Assembly (NCBI RefSeq): GCF_004103695.1
Contig: NZ_CP035280.1
Coordinates: forward strand, 1,488,001 to 1,552,000
Source: Clostridium sp. JN-9
GTDB taxonomy: Bacteria > Bacillota > Clostridia > Clostridiales > Clostridiaceae
Direction: 5' to 3'
Length of the DNA stretch: 64,000 nucleotides
Shown here: positions 54,083 through 64,000 of the stretch, one piece after another
Numbering within the stretch: the stretch's first letter is position 1
Layout: every line of letters starts with the position of its first letter
Made by a program: the position numbers and the translations under genes
Notes under the pieces: generated by a model
What the model saw: only the letters and a program-made list of their open reading frames with translations
What the model was told of the DNA's origin: nothing
Databases searched by the model: none

Positions 54083-56722
54083 ATGAACAAAATGGGATTA
54101 AATGAAATCAGGGAATCATATTTAAAATTTTTCGAATCAAAAGGACATCTTAGACTGCCAAGCTTTTCATTAGTACCAAATAATGATAAAAGCTTATTAT
54201 TAATAAATGCAGGTATGGCACCTTTAAAGCCATATTTTACAGGAATGCAGGAGCCCCCTAGAAGGAGAGTTACCACATGTCAAAAGTGTATTAGGACTGG
54301 CGATATTGATAATGTAGGCATCACTTCAAGACATGCTACATTCTTTGAAATGCTGGGAAACTTTTCATTTGGTGATTATTTTAAAAAGGAAATAATACCC
54401 TGGGCATGGGAATATATAACTGAGGTTTTAGAGCTTCCTAAGGATAAATTATATGTTACAATTTATACTGATGACGATGAAGCCTTTGAAATATGGACTA
54501 AATCTACAGATATAGACCCAAATAGAATTTTTAGGCTTGGAAAAAAAGATAACTTTTGGGAACATGGTTCGGGTCCATGCGGGCCTTGTTCCGAAATTCA
54601 TTATGATAAAGGTAATGGACAAATTACAACTACTGAGGAATTTATAAAAGCATCTGAAGAAGACAGGACAGTTGAATTTTGGAATCTGGTTTTTACTCAG
54701 TATGATAAAGATGATGATGGAAATTATAATAAACTTTCCAATCCAAACATTGATACAGGTATGGGACTTGAAAGAATTGCTACTATAATGCAAGGTGTAG
54801 ATAGCATTTTTGAAGTTGATACATTAAAGGCAATATTAGGAAAAGTTTCAGAAATAAGCGGAGTAAAATATGGAGAAAATAAAAAATCTGATACTTCACT
54901 GAGAATAATAACAGACCATATAAGAAGCATTACTTTTATGATAAGTGATGGTATATTACCTTCTAATGAAGGAAGAGGATATGTTCTGAGAAGGCTTTTA
55001 AGAAGAGCTGCAAGACATGGAAAAACACTAGGTATAAAAGAAACATTTTTATACAATTTAACAGATGTGGTAATTGAAAACTCTTATATAAATTATCCTG
55101 AATTAAAAGAAAAACAAGCTTACATAAAAAAGGTAATTAAACTTGAAGAGGAAAGATTTAATGAAACAATTGACAGTGGATTCCAAATACTAGGAGAATA
55201 TATTGAAAAACTTCAAAATAATCATGAAAAAATTCTTCAGGGGGATAAGGCATTTAAATTATATGACACTTATGGGTTCCCATTAGAGCTTACTTTGGAA
55301 ATACTGAAGGAAAAGGGACTGACAGCTGATGTAGATGGATTTACAAGAGAGATGAAAAACCAAAGGAATATGGCCAGATCTGCCAGATCAGAATCTAACT
55401 ACATGGGCGTTGAGGATACAATTTTAAATAAAATACCCCTTGAAATAAATACAGAATTTGATGGCTATAATAATAGTAAGCTTCAATCTGCAGTACAATT
55501 TATAATAAGTGATAATGAAGTTAAACATCAGCTTCATTCTGGAGAATGTGGAGTTATGCTGGTTGAAACCACACCATTTTATGCTGAAATGGGAGGACAG
55601 ATTGGAGACACTGGATTAATATATAATGATAATTTTAAGGCAGTGGTAACTGATTGTAAAAATAATATTTCTGGAAAGATAATGCACTTTGTTAATGTAA
55701 TTGAAGGAAATATAAGTTTAAATGAAAATGTTACATTAGAAGTTAACGAAGAAAGAAGACAAATGATAAGAAAAAACCATAGTGCAACTCATCTGCTGGA
55801 TGCTGCTTTAAGAGTGGTGCTTGGAGATCATGTTCATCAGGCAGGTTCATATGTTGATAATGAAAAATTAAGGTTTGACTTTAATCATTTTGAAGCTGTT
55901 AAAGAAGAAGAATTGCGTAAAATTGAAGAAGTAGTAAATAGAGAAATTGTTAAGGTTCAGCCTGTTAGAACAGAAATAATGTCAATATCCGATGCAAAGA
56001 AAAGCGGGGCAATAGCATTATTTGATGATAAATACAAAGACGAAGTGAGAGTTGTTTCTATAGGTGACTTTAGTAAGGAACTTTGCGGAGGAACCCATGC
56101 AAAAAATTCAGGAGAAATAGGATTGTTTAAAATTGTCTCTGAAAGCGGTGTAGCTGCAGGTATTAGAAGAATAGAGGCAGTAACAGGTGAAAATGCCATT
56201 AAGCTGGTAGAGGATAAAATCAGCCTGCTGAAAGAGGCATCAAATACATTAAGGTGCACAGAAAAGGATATAATTCAAAAGATAAATGTTCTAATTTCAG
56301 AAATTAAGGACAAAGATAAAGAAATAGCAGGTTTAAAAAATAAACTTGCCAGCTCATCGGAAGATGATCTTCTTAAAAATATGAAAAATATTAAGGGTAT
56401 TAAGGTAGTAACAGGTATAGTTAAGGACATAGATGGAGAAGCTTTAAGAGAACTGGCCGATAAACTTAGAAATAAAATAGAAGATGGCGTCATAGTTTTA
56501 GGAAGTACTTGTGACAGTAAAGTACAATTCGTAGCAATGGCTTCAAAGGATGCTGTTTCTAAAGGAATCCACTGCGGAAAAATAATAAAAGAAGTGGCTG
56601 CTATTGCTGGCGGCGGCGGTGGCGGAAGACCAGATATGGCTCAGGCAGGCGGAAAACTTCCACAAAAAATTCAGGAAGCAGTTAATAAAGCTTACGATAT
56701 GGTGGAAATCTTAGTAAAATAG
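54083..56722 (+). CDS. alaS: Alanyl-tRNA synthetase
   Basis: AlaS charges tRNA-Ala and edits mischarged Ser/Gly. The 879-residue protein has the aminoacylation core ([20 protein letters not shown], with TGMGLERIA later) and the editing domain [20 protein letters not shown] and a C-terminal Gly-rich domain ([15 protein letters not shown]) follow. I use the ATG at 54083 after AAAGGAG; an earlier in-frame start lies within the T-box terminator. The T-box upstream regulates it. Confidence 0.97.
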   Translation: MNKMGLNEIRESYLKFFESKGHLRLPSFSLVPNNDKSLLLINAGMAPLKPYFTGMQEPPRRRVTTCQKCIRTGDIDNVGITSRHATFFEMLGNFSFGDYFKKEIIPWAWEYITEVLELPKDKLYVTIYTDDDEAFEIWTKSTDIDPNRIFRLGKKDNFWEHGSGPCGPCSEIHYDKGNGQITTTEEFIKASEEDRTVEFWNLVFTQYDKDDDGNYNKLSNPNIDTGMGLERIATIMQGVDSIFEVDTLKAILGKVSEISGVKYGENKKSDTSLRIITDHIRSITFMISDGILPSNEGRGYVLRRLLRRAARHGKTLGIKETFLYNLTDVVIENSYINYPELKEKQAYIKKVIKLEEERFNETIDSGFQILGEYIEKLQNNHEKILQGDKAFKLYDTYGFPLELTLEILKEKGLTADVDGFTREMKNQRNMARSARSESNYMGVEDTILNKIPLEINTEFDGYNNSKLQSAVQFIISDNEVKHQLHSGECGVMLVETTPFYAEMGGQIGDTGLIYNDNFKAVVTDCKNNISGKIMHFVNVIEGNISLNENVTLEVNEERRQMIRKNHSATHLLDAALRVVLGDHVHQAGSYVDNEKLRFDFNHFEAVKEEELRKIEEVVNREIVKVQPVRTEIMSISDAKKSGAIALFDDKYKDEVRVVSIGDFSKELCGGTHAKNSGEIGLFKIVSESGVAAGIRRIEAVTGENAIKLVEDKISLLKEASNTLRCTEKDIIQKINVLISEIKDKDKEIAGLKNKLASSSEDDLLKNMKNIKGIKVVTGIVKDIDGEALRELADKLRNKIEDGVIVLGSTCDSKVQFVAMASKDAVSKGIHCGKIIKEVAAIAGGGGGGRPDMAQAGGKLPQKIQEAVNKAYDMVEILVK

Positions 56723-56831
56723 TGTACTTTTTATTAATAATGTTTTATAATAAAATTAACAGTTGAGAACGTATATAAACCCTAAATATATGTCATTAGA
56801 TTAATTTAATCTAAAAAAAGGGGTGAGAAAA

Positions 56832-57083
56832 TTGGGTAATGATAATACAATACAATTTGATTTTTGTAAGGATAAAAAGGATTTAACCAAGGAAATATTA
56901 ACAGAAGTGTATGATGCATTAATAAAAAAGGGATACAATCCTGTTAATCAGCTGGTAGGATACCTGATTTCCGGAGATCCAACTTATATTACAAATTACA
57001 ATGGTGCCAGAGCATTGGTTAGAAAGCTTGAACGGGATGAAATACTTGAAGAGGTATTAAAATCATATTTAGGGATTAAATAA
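56832..57083 (+). CDS. ireB: IreB family regulatory phosphoprotein
   Basis: The 83-residue protein matches the IreB/UPF0297 family ([37 protein letters not shown]-like block). In Enterococcus IreB is a substrate of the Ser/Thr kinase IreK and affects cephalosporin resistance. I prefer a TTG start at 56832 after AAGGGGTGA; the in-frame GTG at 56823 lies within that site. It is the usual first gene of ireB-yqgF-DUF1292. Confidence 0.85.
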   Translation: MGNDNTIQFDFCKDKKDLTKEILTEVYDALIKKGYNPVNQLVGYLISGDPTYITNYNGARALVRKLERDEILEEVLKSYLGIK

Positions 57084-57085
57084 AT

Positions 57086-57112
57086 AAAATGCCCTTTTGG
57101 GCATTTTATTTT
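57086..57112 (+). terminator. Terminator after ireB
   Basis: AAAATGCCC at 57086-57094 pairs with GGGCATTTT at 57099-57107 (loop TTTT). T-rich sequence follows. Confidence 0.82.
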
Positions 57113-57148
57113 AATATAATTAAAAAACATACATTGGAGTAGAAATTT

Positions 57149-57562
57149 ATGAGAATAATAGGATTAGATGTAGGAGACAGGACAATAGGTGTTGCTGTAA
57201 GTGATCCACTTGGATATACAGCACAGGGGATAACTACAATACGCAGAAAGGGAATTGAAAGAGATATAGAAGAAATAAAAAAAATATGTAATGAATATAA
57301 GGCTGAATACATAATTTCAGGCTTGCCAAAGAATATGAATGGATCATTAGGATCTCAAAGTGAAAAAGTTATGGAATTTTGCAAAATTGTAGAAGAAAGA
57401 CTTAGTATAGAAGTTAAGTATTGGGATGAAAGACTAACAACAGTAGCAGCTAACAGAGCTATGCTTGAAGCTGACTTATCAAGAGCTAAGAGAAAAAAGA
57501 TTGTTGATAAGATTGCTGCTACATATATTTTACAAGGATATCTTGACAGCATAAGCAAATAA
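57149..57562 (+). CDS. yqgF: Holliday junction resolvase-like YqgF/RuvX
   Basis: The 137-residue RNase H-fold protein has [16 protein letters not shown] at the N-terminus, [15 protein letters not shown] and the [10 protein letters not shown] motif with catalytic Asp/Glu. The family is linked to 16S rRNA 5' processing and to Holliday junction cutting. A TTGGAGTAG site precedes the ATG. It lies between ireB and the DUF1292 gene, the standard Firmicute order. Confidence 0.92.
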   Translation: MRIIGLDVGDRTIGVAVSDPLGYTAQGITTIRRKGIERDIEEIKKICNEYKAEYIISGLPKNMNGSLGSQSEKVMEFCKIVEERLSIEVKYWDERLTTVAANRAMLEADLSRAKRKKIVDKIAATYILQGYLDSISK

Positions 57563-57583
57563 ATTTAAAAGGTGGATATAATA

Positions 57584-57847
57584 ATGGATAATAATATAGA
57601 TTCAATCACATTATATGATGAGGAAAACAATGAAGTAGAATTTGATGTAATAACAAAAATGGATATTGAAGATAAAGAATATGTAATCTTAGTGCCAAAG
57701 GATGAAGATACAGATGAAGCCGTAGCACTTAGAATAGATAAAGATGCAGAAGGCAATGAAGTCTTAGTTACAATTGATGATGATGACGAATTTGCAGTTG
57801 TAACAGAAGCTTATGAAACATTATTTTCTAGTGATGAATTAAATTAA
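57584..57847 (+). CDS. DUF1292 (YrzB-like) protein
   Basis: The 87-residue, very acidic protein has the DUF1292 pattern SITLYDEENNEVEFDVI and VPKDEDTDEAVALRI. It is conserved in Firmicutes next to yqgF with unknown function. AAAGGTGG precedes the ATG at 57584; the in-frame GTG at 57572 lies inside that site. Confidence 0.88.
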   Translation: MDNNIDSITLYDEENNEVEFDVITKMDIEDKEYVILVPKDEDTDEAVALRIDKDAEGNEVLVTIDDDDEFAVVTEAYETLFSSDELN

Positions 57848-57882
57848 TGTTTGTTTAATAATTTTAAAAGAGAGGAGAAGCA

Positions 57883-58344
57883 ATGTCAAAATTATCATCA
57901 CAACAAATTGAAAATTTAAAAAATAATTTAAAAAACAAAGGTTACAAGCTGACACCGCAGCGCAGGGCCATTGTGGACGTGATTATAAAAAATGAAGGTA
58001 GTCATCTGACCACAGAAGAAATATATGATCTTGTAAAAAAGGACTGTCCTGAAATAGGTCTGGCAACTGTGTATAGAACAATACAATTGCTGGAAGTGCT
58101 TGGCGCAGTAAGTAAGCTTGATTTAAATGACGGATGCAGCAGATATGAATTGGTTCATGAAGAAGAAAACCATCAGCATCATCATTTGATTTGCACTAGT
58201 TGTGGAAAAGTAATAGAGGTTCAAGGTGACCTGCTAGAAGTATTGGAACACAATATAGAGCAAAAGTACAATTTTAAGGTTCTAAACCATAGTGTAAAAT
58301 TTTTTGGATTATGTAATGAATGCTCTAAAAAAAGTAGTAAATAA
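57883..58344 (+). CDS. fur: Fur family metal-dependent regulator
   Basis: The 153-residue regulator has the winged helix (YKLTPQRRAIVDVI, GLATVYRTIQLLE), a His-rich HQHHHLIC segment, and two structural Zn pairs CTSC and CNEC. The residue after KVI is Glu, as in Fur, not the Asp typical of PerR, so iron-type Fur is the better call. Zur is not excluded. GAGAGGAGAAG precedes the ATG. Confidence 0.9.
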   Translation: MSKLSSQQIENLKNNLKNKGYKLTPQRRAIVDVIIKNEGSHLTTEEIYDLVKKDCPEIGLATVYRTIQLLEVLGAVSKLDLNDGCSRYELVHEEENHQHHHLICTSCGKVIEVQGDLLEVLEHNIEQKYNFKVLNHSVKFFGLCNECSKKSSK

Positions 58345-58389
58345 TGATACGTTTATAGCAATAATCATTGCATAAAGGAGGGAAGATTT

Positions 58390-60057
58390 GTGAAAAAAGT
58401 AAAAGATAATATTAAGATTATTCCTTTAGGAGGAGTAAATGAAATCGGAAAGAACTTAACAGCTATTGAATATAAAAATGATATTGTTGTTATAGACTGC
58501 GGACTAAAGTTTCCCGATGAAGAAATGTTAGGAATAGACTTAGTAATTCCTGATGTTACTTATTTAGTAAAAAATATTGAAAGAGTTAAGGGTATTTTTC
58601 TTACTCATGGGCATGAGGACCATATTGGGGCCCTTCCATACGTGCTGAAGGAAGTTAATGTACCAGTTTACGGAACAAAGCTTACTTTAGGTATTGTTGA
58701 GTCAAAACTAAAGGAACATAACATGCTTGGAACTGTTGATTTAAGATGTGTCAAACCCAAGGACATTATAAAATTGGATAATTTATCCGTGGAATTTATC
58801 AGACAAAGTCATAGTATTGCTGATTCTGTAGCAATTGCAATACATACACCATTAGGTGTGGTATTACATACAGGAGACTTTAAAATTGACTATACTCCAA
58901 TTGATGGATCTGTAGCTGACTTGGCAAGATTTGCAGAGCTTGGCAAAAGAGGAGTATTGTTAATGCTTTGTGACAGCACAAACGTTGAGAGACCTGGCTA
59001 TACAATGTCAGAAAGTACTGTAGGAGAAACATTTCAAAGAATATTTGCTGATGCAAAAGGCAGGATAATAGTTGCCACTTTCGCATCACATGTTCACAGA
59101 CTCCAGCAGATTATTACTGCTGCATCCAGATATGGCAGAAAAGTAGCTGTATCTGGCAGAAGTATGGAAAATATAGTGGATGTTGCAACTCACTTAGGAT
59201 ATCTGGATGTAGGAGAAAATATATTAATTAGTATAGATGATATAGGCAAATACCCTGATAATCAGATTGTAATACTGACAACTGGAAGTCAGGGGGAACC
59301 AATGTCTGCTTTAACAAGGATGGCTGCTTCAGAACATAAAAAAGTCAGCATAACACCTGGAGATATGGTAATTATTTCAGCTTCACCAATACCTGGTAAT
59401 GAGAAGCTTGTTTCCAGGGTTATAAATCAGTTATTTAAAAAAGGTGCAGAAGTAATTTATGAATCACTGGCAGATGTTCATGTTTCAGGCCATGCCTGCC
59501 AGGAAGAATTAAAGCTTATGCATACACTTGTTAAGCCAAAGTTTTTTATGCCGGTGCACGGTGAATATAGACATTTGAAACAGCATGCTGAACTGGCAGA
59601 AAAATTAGGAATGCCAAGCAATAATATTGTTCTTGCTGAAAATGGTGATGTTATAGAAGTAACCAGAGATAGCATTAGGAAAAATGGAACTGTTCCATCC
59701 GGACAGGTTTTTGTTGATGGATTAGGTGTTGGAGATGTTGGAAATATTGTATTGAGGGATAGGAAACACCTTTCTCAGGATGGTATATTAACAGTAGTTG
59801 TAACTATAGAAAAGGAAACTGGATCTGTAATTGCAGGACCTGATATTATCTCCAGAGGATTTGTATATGTTAGAGAATCTGAGGATTTAATGGAAGGTGC
59901 AAGAGAAATTGTTAAGAATTCTTTATTAGATTGCCAGGATAAACATATAACTGAGTGGGCAACCATAAAATCTAATATAAAAGAAGCATTAAGAACTTTC
60001 TTATATGAAAAAACTAAGAGAAAACCAATGATTCTTCCAATAATAATGGAAATTTAG
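58390..60057 (+). CDS. rnj: Ribonuclease J
   Basis: RNase J is a 5'-3' exo/endonuclease for mRNA decay and rRNA maturation. The 555-residue protein has the metallo-beta-lactamase motif FLTHGHEDHIGALPY, the beta-CASP domain (GRSMEN region), and HVSGHACQEELKLM with MPVHGEYRHL. The start is GTG after AAGGAGGGAAG. It lies directly downstream of fur. Confidence 0.95.
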   Translation: MKKVKDNIKIIPLGGVNEIGKNLTAIEYKNDIVVIDCGLKFPDEEMLGIDLVIPDVTYLVKNIERVKGIFLTHGHEDHIGALPYVLKEVNVPVYGTKLTLGIVESKLKEHNMLGTVDLRCVKPKDIIKLDNLSVEFIRQSHSIADSVAIAIHTPLGVVLHTGDFKIDYTPIDGSVADLARFAELGKRGVLLMLCDSTNVERPGYTMSESTVGETFQRIFADAKGRIIVATFASHVHRLQQIITAASRYGRKVAVSGRSMENIVDVATHLGYLDVGENILISIDDIGKYPDNQIVILTTGSQGEPMSALTRMAASEHKKVSITPGDMVIISASPIPGNEKLVSRVINQLFKKGAEVIYESLADVHVSGHACQEELKLMHTLVKPKFFMPVHGEYRHLKQHAELAEKLGMPSNNIVLAENGDVIEVTRDSIRKNGTVPSGQVFVDGLGVGDVGNIVLRDRKHLSQDGILTVVVTIEKETGSVIAGPDIISRGFVYVRESEDLMEGAREIVKNSLLDCQDKHITEWATIKSNIKEALRTFLYEKTKRKPMILPIIMEI

Positions 60058-60122
60058 AATTGTAAGAATGAAAAACTTTTAAAGTTAATATTTTCTTTTA
60101 ATGTATAAGGAGGGCAACAATA

Positions 60123-60473
60123 ATGAATATTTATGATAAGGCACATGAACTGGCACATGAATTAAAAAATTATCCTGATGTGGTTGAATTAAGAAAGGCC
60201 AGCGAAAAAGTAAAATTAAATGAAACAAATAAAAAAATGCTGGATGATTTTAGAAAAGTTCAAATTCAGGCTTATTCAGAACAAGCACAGAATGGTAAGT
60301 TATCCAAAGAACTTGAAGAAAAGCTGCAAAATTTGTATTCTATAGTTTCTATGAATCCAGATGTAAAAGATTATTTACTGGCAGAGCAAAAATTTGGAGT
60401 AGTTTGGGAAGATATAATGAAAATTTTAAACGATGCAATTAATATTGATTTAACATTTGAAGAAGTCAAATAA
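60123..60473 (+). CDS. ylbF: YlbF family regulator
   Basis: The 116-residue helical protein matches the YlbF/YmcA family (MNIYDKAHELAHELKNYPDV, later DYLLAEQKFGVVWEDIM). In Bacillus YlbF acts with YmcA and YaaT in RNA processing with RNase Y and in Spo0A phosphorylation. Whether this clostridial form works that way is unknown. AAGGAGGGC precedes the ATG, and rnj is just upstream. Confidence 0.88.
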   Translation: MNIYDKAHELAHELKNYPDVVELRKASEKVKLNETNKKMLDDFRKVQIQAYSEQAQNGKLSKELEEKLQNLYSIVSMNPDVKDYLLAEQKFGVVWEDIMKILNDAINIDLTFEEVK

Positions 60474-60491
60474 TTTATAATTTCTGTTATA

Positions 60492-60520
60492 TTGACTTTT
60501 TCATATTATAAGTTTAAAAT
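60492..60520 (+). promoter_or_regulatory. Sigma-A promoter before typA
   Basis: TTGACT at 60492-60497 and TAAAAT at 60515-60520 are separated by 17 bp. The predicted start near 60527 lies just before the terminator-like hairpin at 60537. Confidence 0.55.
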
Positions 60521-60536
60521 AAACTTGATAAAATGC

Positions 60537-60566
60537 AATTGGATACTTTATGTATCCAATTTTTTT
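60537..60566 (+). terminator. Intrinsic terminator in the typA leader
   Basis: AATTGGATAC at 60537-60546 pairs with GTATCCAATT at 60552-60561 (loop TTTAT). Seven to nine T residues follow. It ends the ylbF transcript and could also attenuate typA. Confidence 0.85.
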
Positions 60567-60600
60567 GGAGATTTTATACAACAGTTTTGGAGGAGTAAAA

Positions 60601-62427
60601 ATGGATTTATTTGTAAGAAATGATATAAGGAACGTAGCTATAATTGCGCATGTTGATCATGGTAAAACAACTTTGGTAGATGCATTATTAAAACAAAGTC
60701 ACGTTTTCAGGGAAAATGAAAAAGTTCAGGAAAGAGTAATGGATTCTAATGACCTGGAAAGAGAAAGAGGTATAACAATATTATCTAAAAATACATCTGT
60801 TATGCACAACGGAATTAAGATAAATATTGTGGATACTCCGGGACATGCTGATTTTGGGGGAGAAGTTGAACGTGTACTTAAAATGGTAGACAGTGTTCTA
60901 CTTGTAGTAGATGCTTATGAGGGACCTATGCCTCAGACAAAATTTGTTCTAAAAAAGGCACTGGAATTAAATTTAAAACCAATTGTAGTAATTAATAAAC
61001 TTGACAGACCAGATGCAAGACCAACGGAAGTACTTGATGAAGTATTTGATTTATTTATTGAATTAGGAGCAGATGATGATCAACTGGATTTCCCTGTAGT
61101 TTACTGCTCTGCAAAAACTGGTATTGCCAAGAAAGAATTAGAAGATGAAAGCACCAATATGGATCCTTTATTTGATGCAATAATAAAAAATGTAAAGGCA
61201 CCAGAAGGGTACTTGGACATGCCGCTTCAGCTTTTAATAACAACTATAGATTCTAATGAGTATGTTGGTAAAATAGGAATTGGGAAAATTGAAAGAGGAA
61301 CTATAAAGAAAAATCAAAATGTTGCCTTAATAAGAAAAGATGGAAAAATAGACAATGTTAAAATATCTAATCTTTATGTTTTTAATGGATTAAAGAGAGA
61401 AGAAACATCAGAAGCAATGCTTGGTGATATAGTTGCAGTTTCAGGAATTTCAGATATTAATATAGGTGAAACTATTGCAGACATAAATAATCCTGAACAA
61501 TTACCATTTGTGGATATTGATGAGCCAACATTAAGCATGAACTTTATGGTAAATAACTCTCCCTTTGCTGGAAGAGATGGACAATTTGTAACTTCAAGAC
61601 ATTTAAGAGACAGATTAATGAAAGAACTTGAAACTAATGTAAGCTTAAGAGTTGAAGAAACTGAATCACCAGATATGTTTAAGGTAAGCGGAAGAGGAGA
61701 ACTTCATTTATCAGTTTTAATTGAAACTATGAGAAGAGAAGGATATGAATTTCAGGTATCCAAGCCAACTGTAATATTTAAAGAAGATAAACAAGGCAAC
61801 TTACTAGAGCCAATTGAATATTTAACTATAGATGTACCAGAAGAATTTATGGGAGTAGTTATGGAAAAGCTAGGACCTAGAAAAGCAGAAATGGTAAATA
61901 TGACTTCTGCTGTGAATGGGTACACAAGACTTGAATTTACAATACCTGCCAGAGGATTAATTGGATTTAAAAGCGAATTCATGACGGATACAAAAGGTAA
62001 TGGAATAATGAATCATGTATTTGAAGGCTTTGAAAAATACAAAGGAGACATTCCACAAAGAAGCAGAGGATCTATTGTGGTATTTGAAGATGGTGTTTCT
62101 ATTACTTATGGATTGTTTAATGCTCAGGACAGAGGAACCTTATTCATTGGACCAGGAGTAGAAGTTTATGAAGGAATGATATGTGGTGAATGTTCAAGGG
62201 CAGATGATATTGAAGTTAATGTGTGTAAGAAGAAGCATCTGTCAAATACAAGATCATCAGGAGCAGATGAAGCTTTAAAACTTACTCCTGTGAGAATAAT
62301 GAGCCTTGAAAACTGCCTGGATTTTGTAGCTTCAGATGAATTAGTGGAGATAACACCAGAAAATATTAGACTTAGGAAGAGAATATTAAACACAGATTTG
62401 AGGAAAAAGTCTCAGAGAAGAAAATAG
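60601..62427 (+). CDS. typA: GTPase TypA/BipA
   Basis: TypA is a ribosome-associated translational GTPase used in stress, cold growth and ribosome assembly. The 608-residue protein shows G1 [10 protein letters not shown]3 DTPGHADF, G4 NKLDRPDA and the conserved C-terminal region ([14 protein letters not shown]). I used the ATG at 60601 after GGAGGAG; the longer upstream reading lies in the terminator. mltG follows 10 bp downstream. Confidence 0.96.
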   Translation: MDLFVRNDIRNVAIIAHVDHGKTTLVDALLKQSHVFRENEKVQERVMDSNDLERERGITILSKNTSVMHNGIKINIVDTPGHADFGGEVERVLKMVDSVLLVVDAYEGPMPQTKFVLKKALELNLKPIVVINKLDRPDARPTEVLDEVFDLFIELGADDDQLDFPVVYCSAKTGIAKKELEDESTNMDPLFDAIIKNVKAPEGYLDMPLQLLITTIDSNEYVGKIGIGKIERGTIKKNQNVALIRKDGKIDNVKISNLYVFNGLKREETSEAMLGDIVAVSGISDINIGETIADINNPEQLPFVDIDEPTLSMNFMVNNSPFAGRDGQFVTSRHLRDRLMKELETNVSLRVEETESPDMFKVSGRGELHLSVLIETMRREGYEFQVSKPTVIFKEDKQGNLLEPIEYLTIDVPEEFMGVVMEKLGPRKAEMVNMTSAVNGYTRLEFTIPARGLIGFKSEFMTDTKGNGIMNHVFEGFEKYKGDIPQRSRGSIVVFEDGVSITYGLFNAQDRGTLFIGPGVEVYEGMICGECSRADDIEVNVCKKKHLSNTRSSGADEALKLTPVRIMSLENCLDFVASDELVEITPENIRLRKRILNTDLRKKSQRRK

Positions 62428-62437
62428 TGAGGTTTTT

Positions 62438-63472
62438 ATGAGTAAAAAGGTATTACTAAAGATATTTAGTGTTTTACTGATAATATTTTTAATAATTGGG
62501 CTGACTACTTTCATTTTATTTGAAAAGGTGGTTAGCCATCCTCTTAATAAAAACAAAAATTTTGTTTTATATGTAAATAAAGGGGACAGCTTGTATAATA
62601 TTGTTGATAAACTGAATAAGCAGGGATCACTGAAAAACAGCTTTCTTACAAAACTTTATATAAAAAACAATTATAAAAACAATACTAATATTAAACCAGG
62701 TACATATGAGATATCTTCAAATGTTTCTCTTCAAAAGTTAATTGATGATTTAGAAAAGGGTATATATAATGAAAATGCAGTAAAAGTTACAATACCTGAA
62801 GGATATGACATTAAACAAATTGCTCAGCTTTTAGACAAAAACGGCATAGTTAAAAAAGACGATTTTTTAAGTACATGCAAGGATTATAAACTGCCATTTT
62901 ACATAAAAAGGGATGGGGAAAAGAGATATGCATTGGAAGGATATCTTTTCCCTGATACATATGAATTTGAAAAGAATTCATCCAGTGAAGAAGTTATTAA
63001 AATAATGCTAAGCAGATTTGAAGAAGTAATAACTGAAATAAAAAAGAATAATAATAAGGAAATAAATGATAATAATATTGAAAATTTTGTTACAATGGCT
63101 TCTATAGTGGAAAAAGAAGCATTACAGGATAGTGACAGGCCTAAAGTTGCTTCTGTTTTCTATAACAGATTAAATAAAAAAATGAAACTTCAATCGGATG
63201 CAACAGTACTGTATGCTTTAGATGCTCATAAAGAAGTAGTTCGTACTAATGATTTAAAAGTAAAATCTCCATATAATACTTATTATGTTGAAGGTTTACC
63301 TGTTGGACCAATATGTTCACCAGGAAAGGCATCTCTGGAAGCAGCAATAAATCCTGAAAAATCAAATAACATCTATTTTATAATTATTAAAGACGGTCCG
63401 CATTTTTTTACTGATAATTACAGCAAATTTTTAGATGTTAAAAAGCAGTATATAGATTCAAAACTTAAATAA
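62438..63472 (+). CDS. mltG: Endolytic transglycosylase MltG
   Basis: MltG cleaves nascent glycan strands at the membrane. The 344-residue protein has an N-terminal transmembrane segment (about 8-28), a LysM-like VNKGDSLYNIVDKL region, and the YceG core. The catalytic Glu lies in MASIVEKEALQDSDRP, and LQSDATVLYAL and the TYYVEGLPVGPI block follow. GTGAGG precedes the ATG. The O-methyltransferase gene follows closely, a common order. Confidence 0.95.
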   Translation: MSKKVLLKIFSVLLIIFLIIGLTTFILFEKVVSHPLNKNKNFVLYVNKGDSLYNIVDKLNKQGSLKNSFLTKLYIKNNYKNNTNIKPGTYEISSNVSLQKLIDDLEKGIYNENAVKVTIPEGYDIKQIAQLLDKNGIVKKDDFLSTCKDYKLPFYIKRDGEKRYALEGYLFPDTYEFEKNSSSEEVIKIMLSRFEEVITEIKKNNNKEINDNNIENFVTMASIVEKEALQDSDRPKVASVFYNRLNKKMKLQSDATVLYALDAHKEVVRTNDLKVKSPYNTYYVEGLPVGPICSPGKASLEAAINPEKSNNIYFIIIKDGPHFFTDNYSKFLDVKKQYIDSKLK

Positions 63473-63499
63473 CAAATATTAGTACTATTGGAGGAAATT

Positions 63500-64000
63500 A
63501 TGAGCGGAATAACTTATGATTATATGGAGCAGTATATTAGAAGCCTAATTGAAGAAAGTTCTGGGGAACTTAAGCAGCTGGAGGATTATGCAATAGAAAA
63601 TTCTGTACCAATAGTTCATAAAGAAGTAAGAAAATTTCTTGAAATTATGATAAATATAAAAAAACCAAAAACTATCCTTGAACTTGGAACAGCAATTGGT
63701 TATTCATCCATAATAATGTGTAAGGCATCAGGTGATAATTGCAAAATAGATACCATTGAAAGAGATCTTAATATGGTAAACATATCTAAAGCTAATATAA
63801 AGCTGTATGGATATGATGATCGTATCAATGTTTTAAATGGAGAGTGTACTGAAGTATTAAAAAATCTGCATGGGAAATATGATTTAATATTTATGGATGC
63901 CGGGAAAGCCCACTACAATGATTTTTTACCAGAATGCTTAAGACTATTACAAGAGGATGGAGTAATTATAGCTGACAATGTTCTTTTTAGAGGAATGATT
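63500..64000 (+). CDS. trmR: O-methyltransferase TrmR-like, 3' end outside window
   Basis: The visible 167 codons encode a class I SAM methyltransferase of the COG4122 O-methyltransferase family. ILELGTAIGYSSI is the SAM-binding motif I (about 56-68), DTIERD is motif II, and FMDAGKAHYN with ADNVLFRG resembles metal-dependent family members. Firmicute TrmR methylates 5-hydroxyuridine at tRNA position 34 and lies next to mltG. The ATG at 63500 follows TTGGAGGAA. The frame stays open to the last base, so the gene is truncated only by the window. Confidence 0.85.
   Translation, partial: MSGITYDYMEQYIRSLIEESSGELKQLEDYAIENSVPIVHKEVRKFLEIMINIKKPKTILELGTAIGYSSIIMCKASGDNCKIDTIERDLNMVNISKANIKLYGYDDRINVLNGECTEVLKNLHGKYDLIFMDAGKAHYNDFLPECLRLLQEDGVIIADNVLFRGMI

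Overview
The window is an AT-rich, densely coding stretch of chromosome from a spore-forming anaerobic Firmicute. It looks like Clostridium sensu lato. The evidence is the complete spoIIIA operon, spoIVB, spo0A, spoIIM, ytfJ, the prkA-yhbH-spoVR set, an NfnAB electron-bifurcating transhydrogenase, a Clostridium-type iron alcohol dehydrogenase, strong AGGAGG ribosome binding sites and frequent TTG/GTG starts. I do not name a species.

Layout. 1-6.1 kb: a small zinc-ribbon protein, then spoIIIAA-AH (mother-cell/forespore channel) and an Asp23-family gene with its own sigma-A promoter. 6.2-18.8 kb: the conserved Firmicute block nusB-xseA-xseB-ispA-[OLE RNA]-oapA-dxs-tlyA-nadK-argR-recN-spoIVB-spo0A. 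The roughly 590-nt OLE noncoding RNA lies between ispA and the gene for its membrane partner OapA. It has a clear sigma-A promoter and a closing helix that joins its two ends. A peculiar heptamer-repeat element separates it from oapA. 19-24.4 kb: a Nudix hydrolase, spoIIM behind an RBS-sequestering hairpin, a frameshifted and catalytically altered xerD, and a nucleoside salvage set (two purine nucleoside phosphorylases and a pyrimidine nucleoside phosphorylase). 24.5-29.4 kb: two D-Ala-D-Ala carboxypeptidases flanking scpAB and the divergent ytfJ/DUF2953 pair.

29.5-42.5 kb is the more accessory part: a two-gene cysteine-rich flavoprotein cassette, two orphan small proteins, a CapA-like protein, a VIT/VWA protein, prkA-yhbH-spoVR and degV. 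42.5-47.4 kb: a sigma-54 activator gene split by a 1545-bp IS4-type insertion sequence with a 9-bp target duplication. Downstream are three palindromic candidate activator sites, a canonical -24/-12 promoter and an iron alcohol dehydrogenase, so the insertion probably silences this alcohol dehydrogenase.

47.5-64 kb: nfnAB, iscR-nifS-iscU with a palindromic operator, a PRC-barrel protein and an AI-2E-type permease, an alanine T-box in front of alaS, then ireB-yqgF-DUF1292-fur-rnj, ylbF, typA, mltG and the start of an O-methyltransferase gene (trmR-like) cut by the window end.

The most notable items are the OLE RNA/OapA locus with its heptamer element, the IS-broken sigma-54 circuit with a readable upstream activating array, the decayed xerD, the hairpin-masked spoIIM start, and the uncharacterised cysteine-rich flavoprotein pair. 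Functional calls come from reading protein motifs and gene order; no database search was run.
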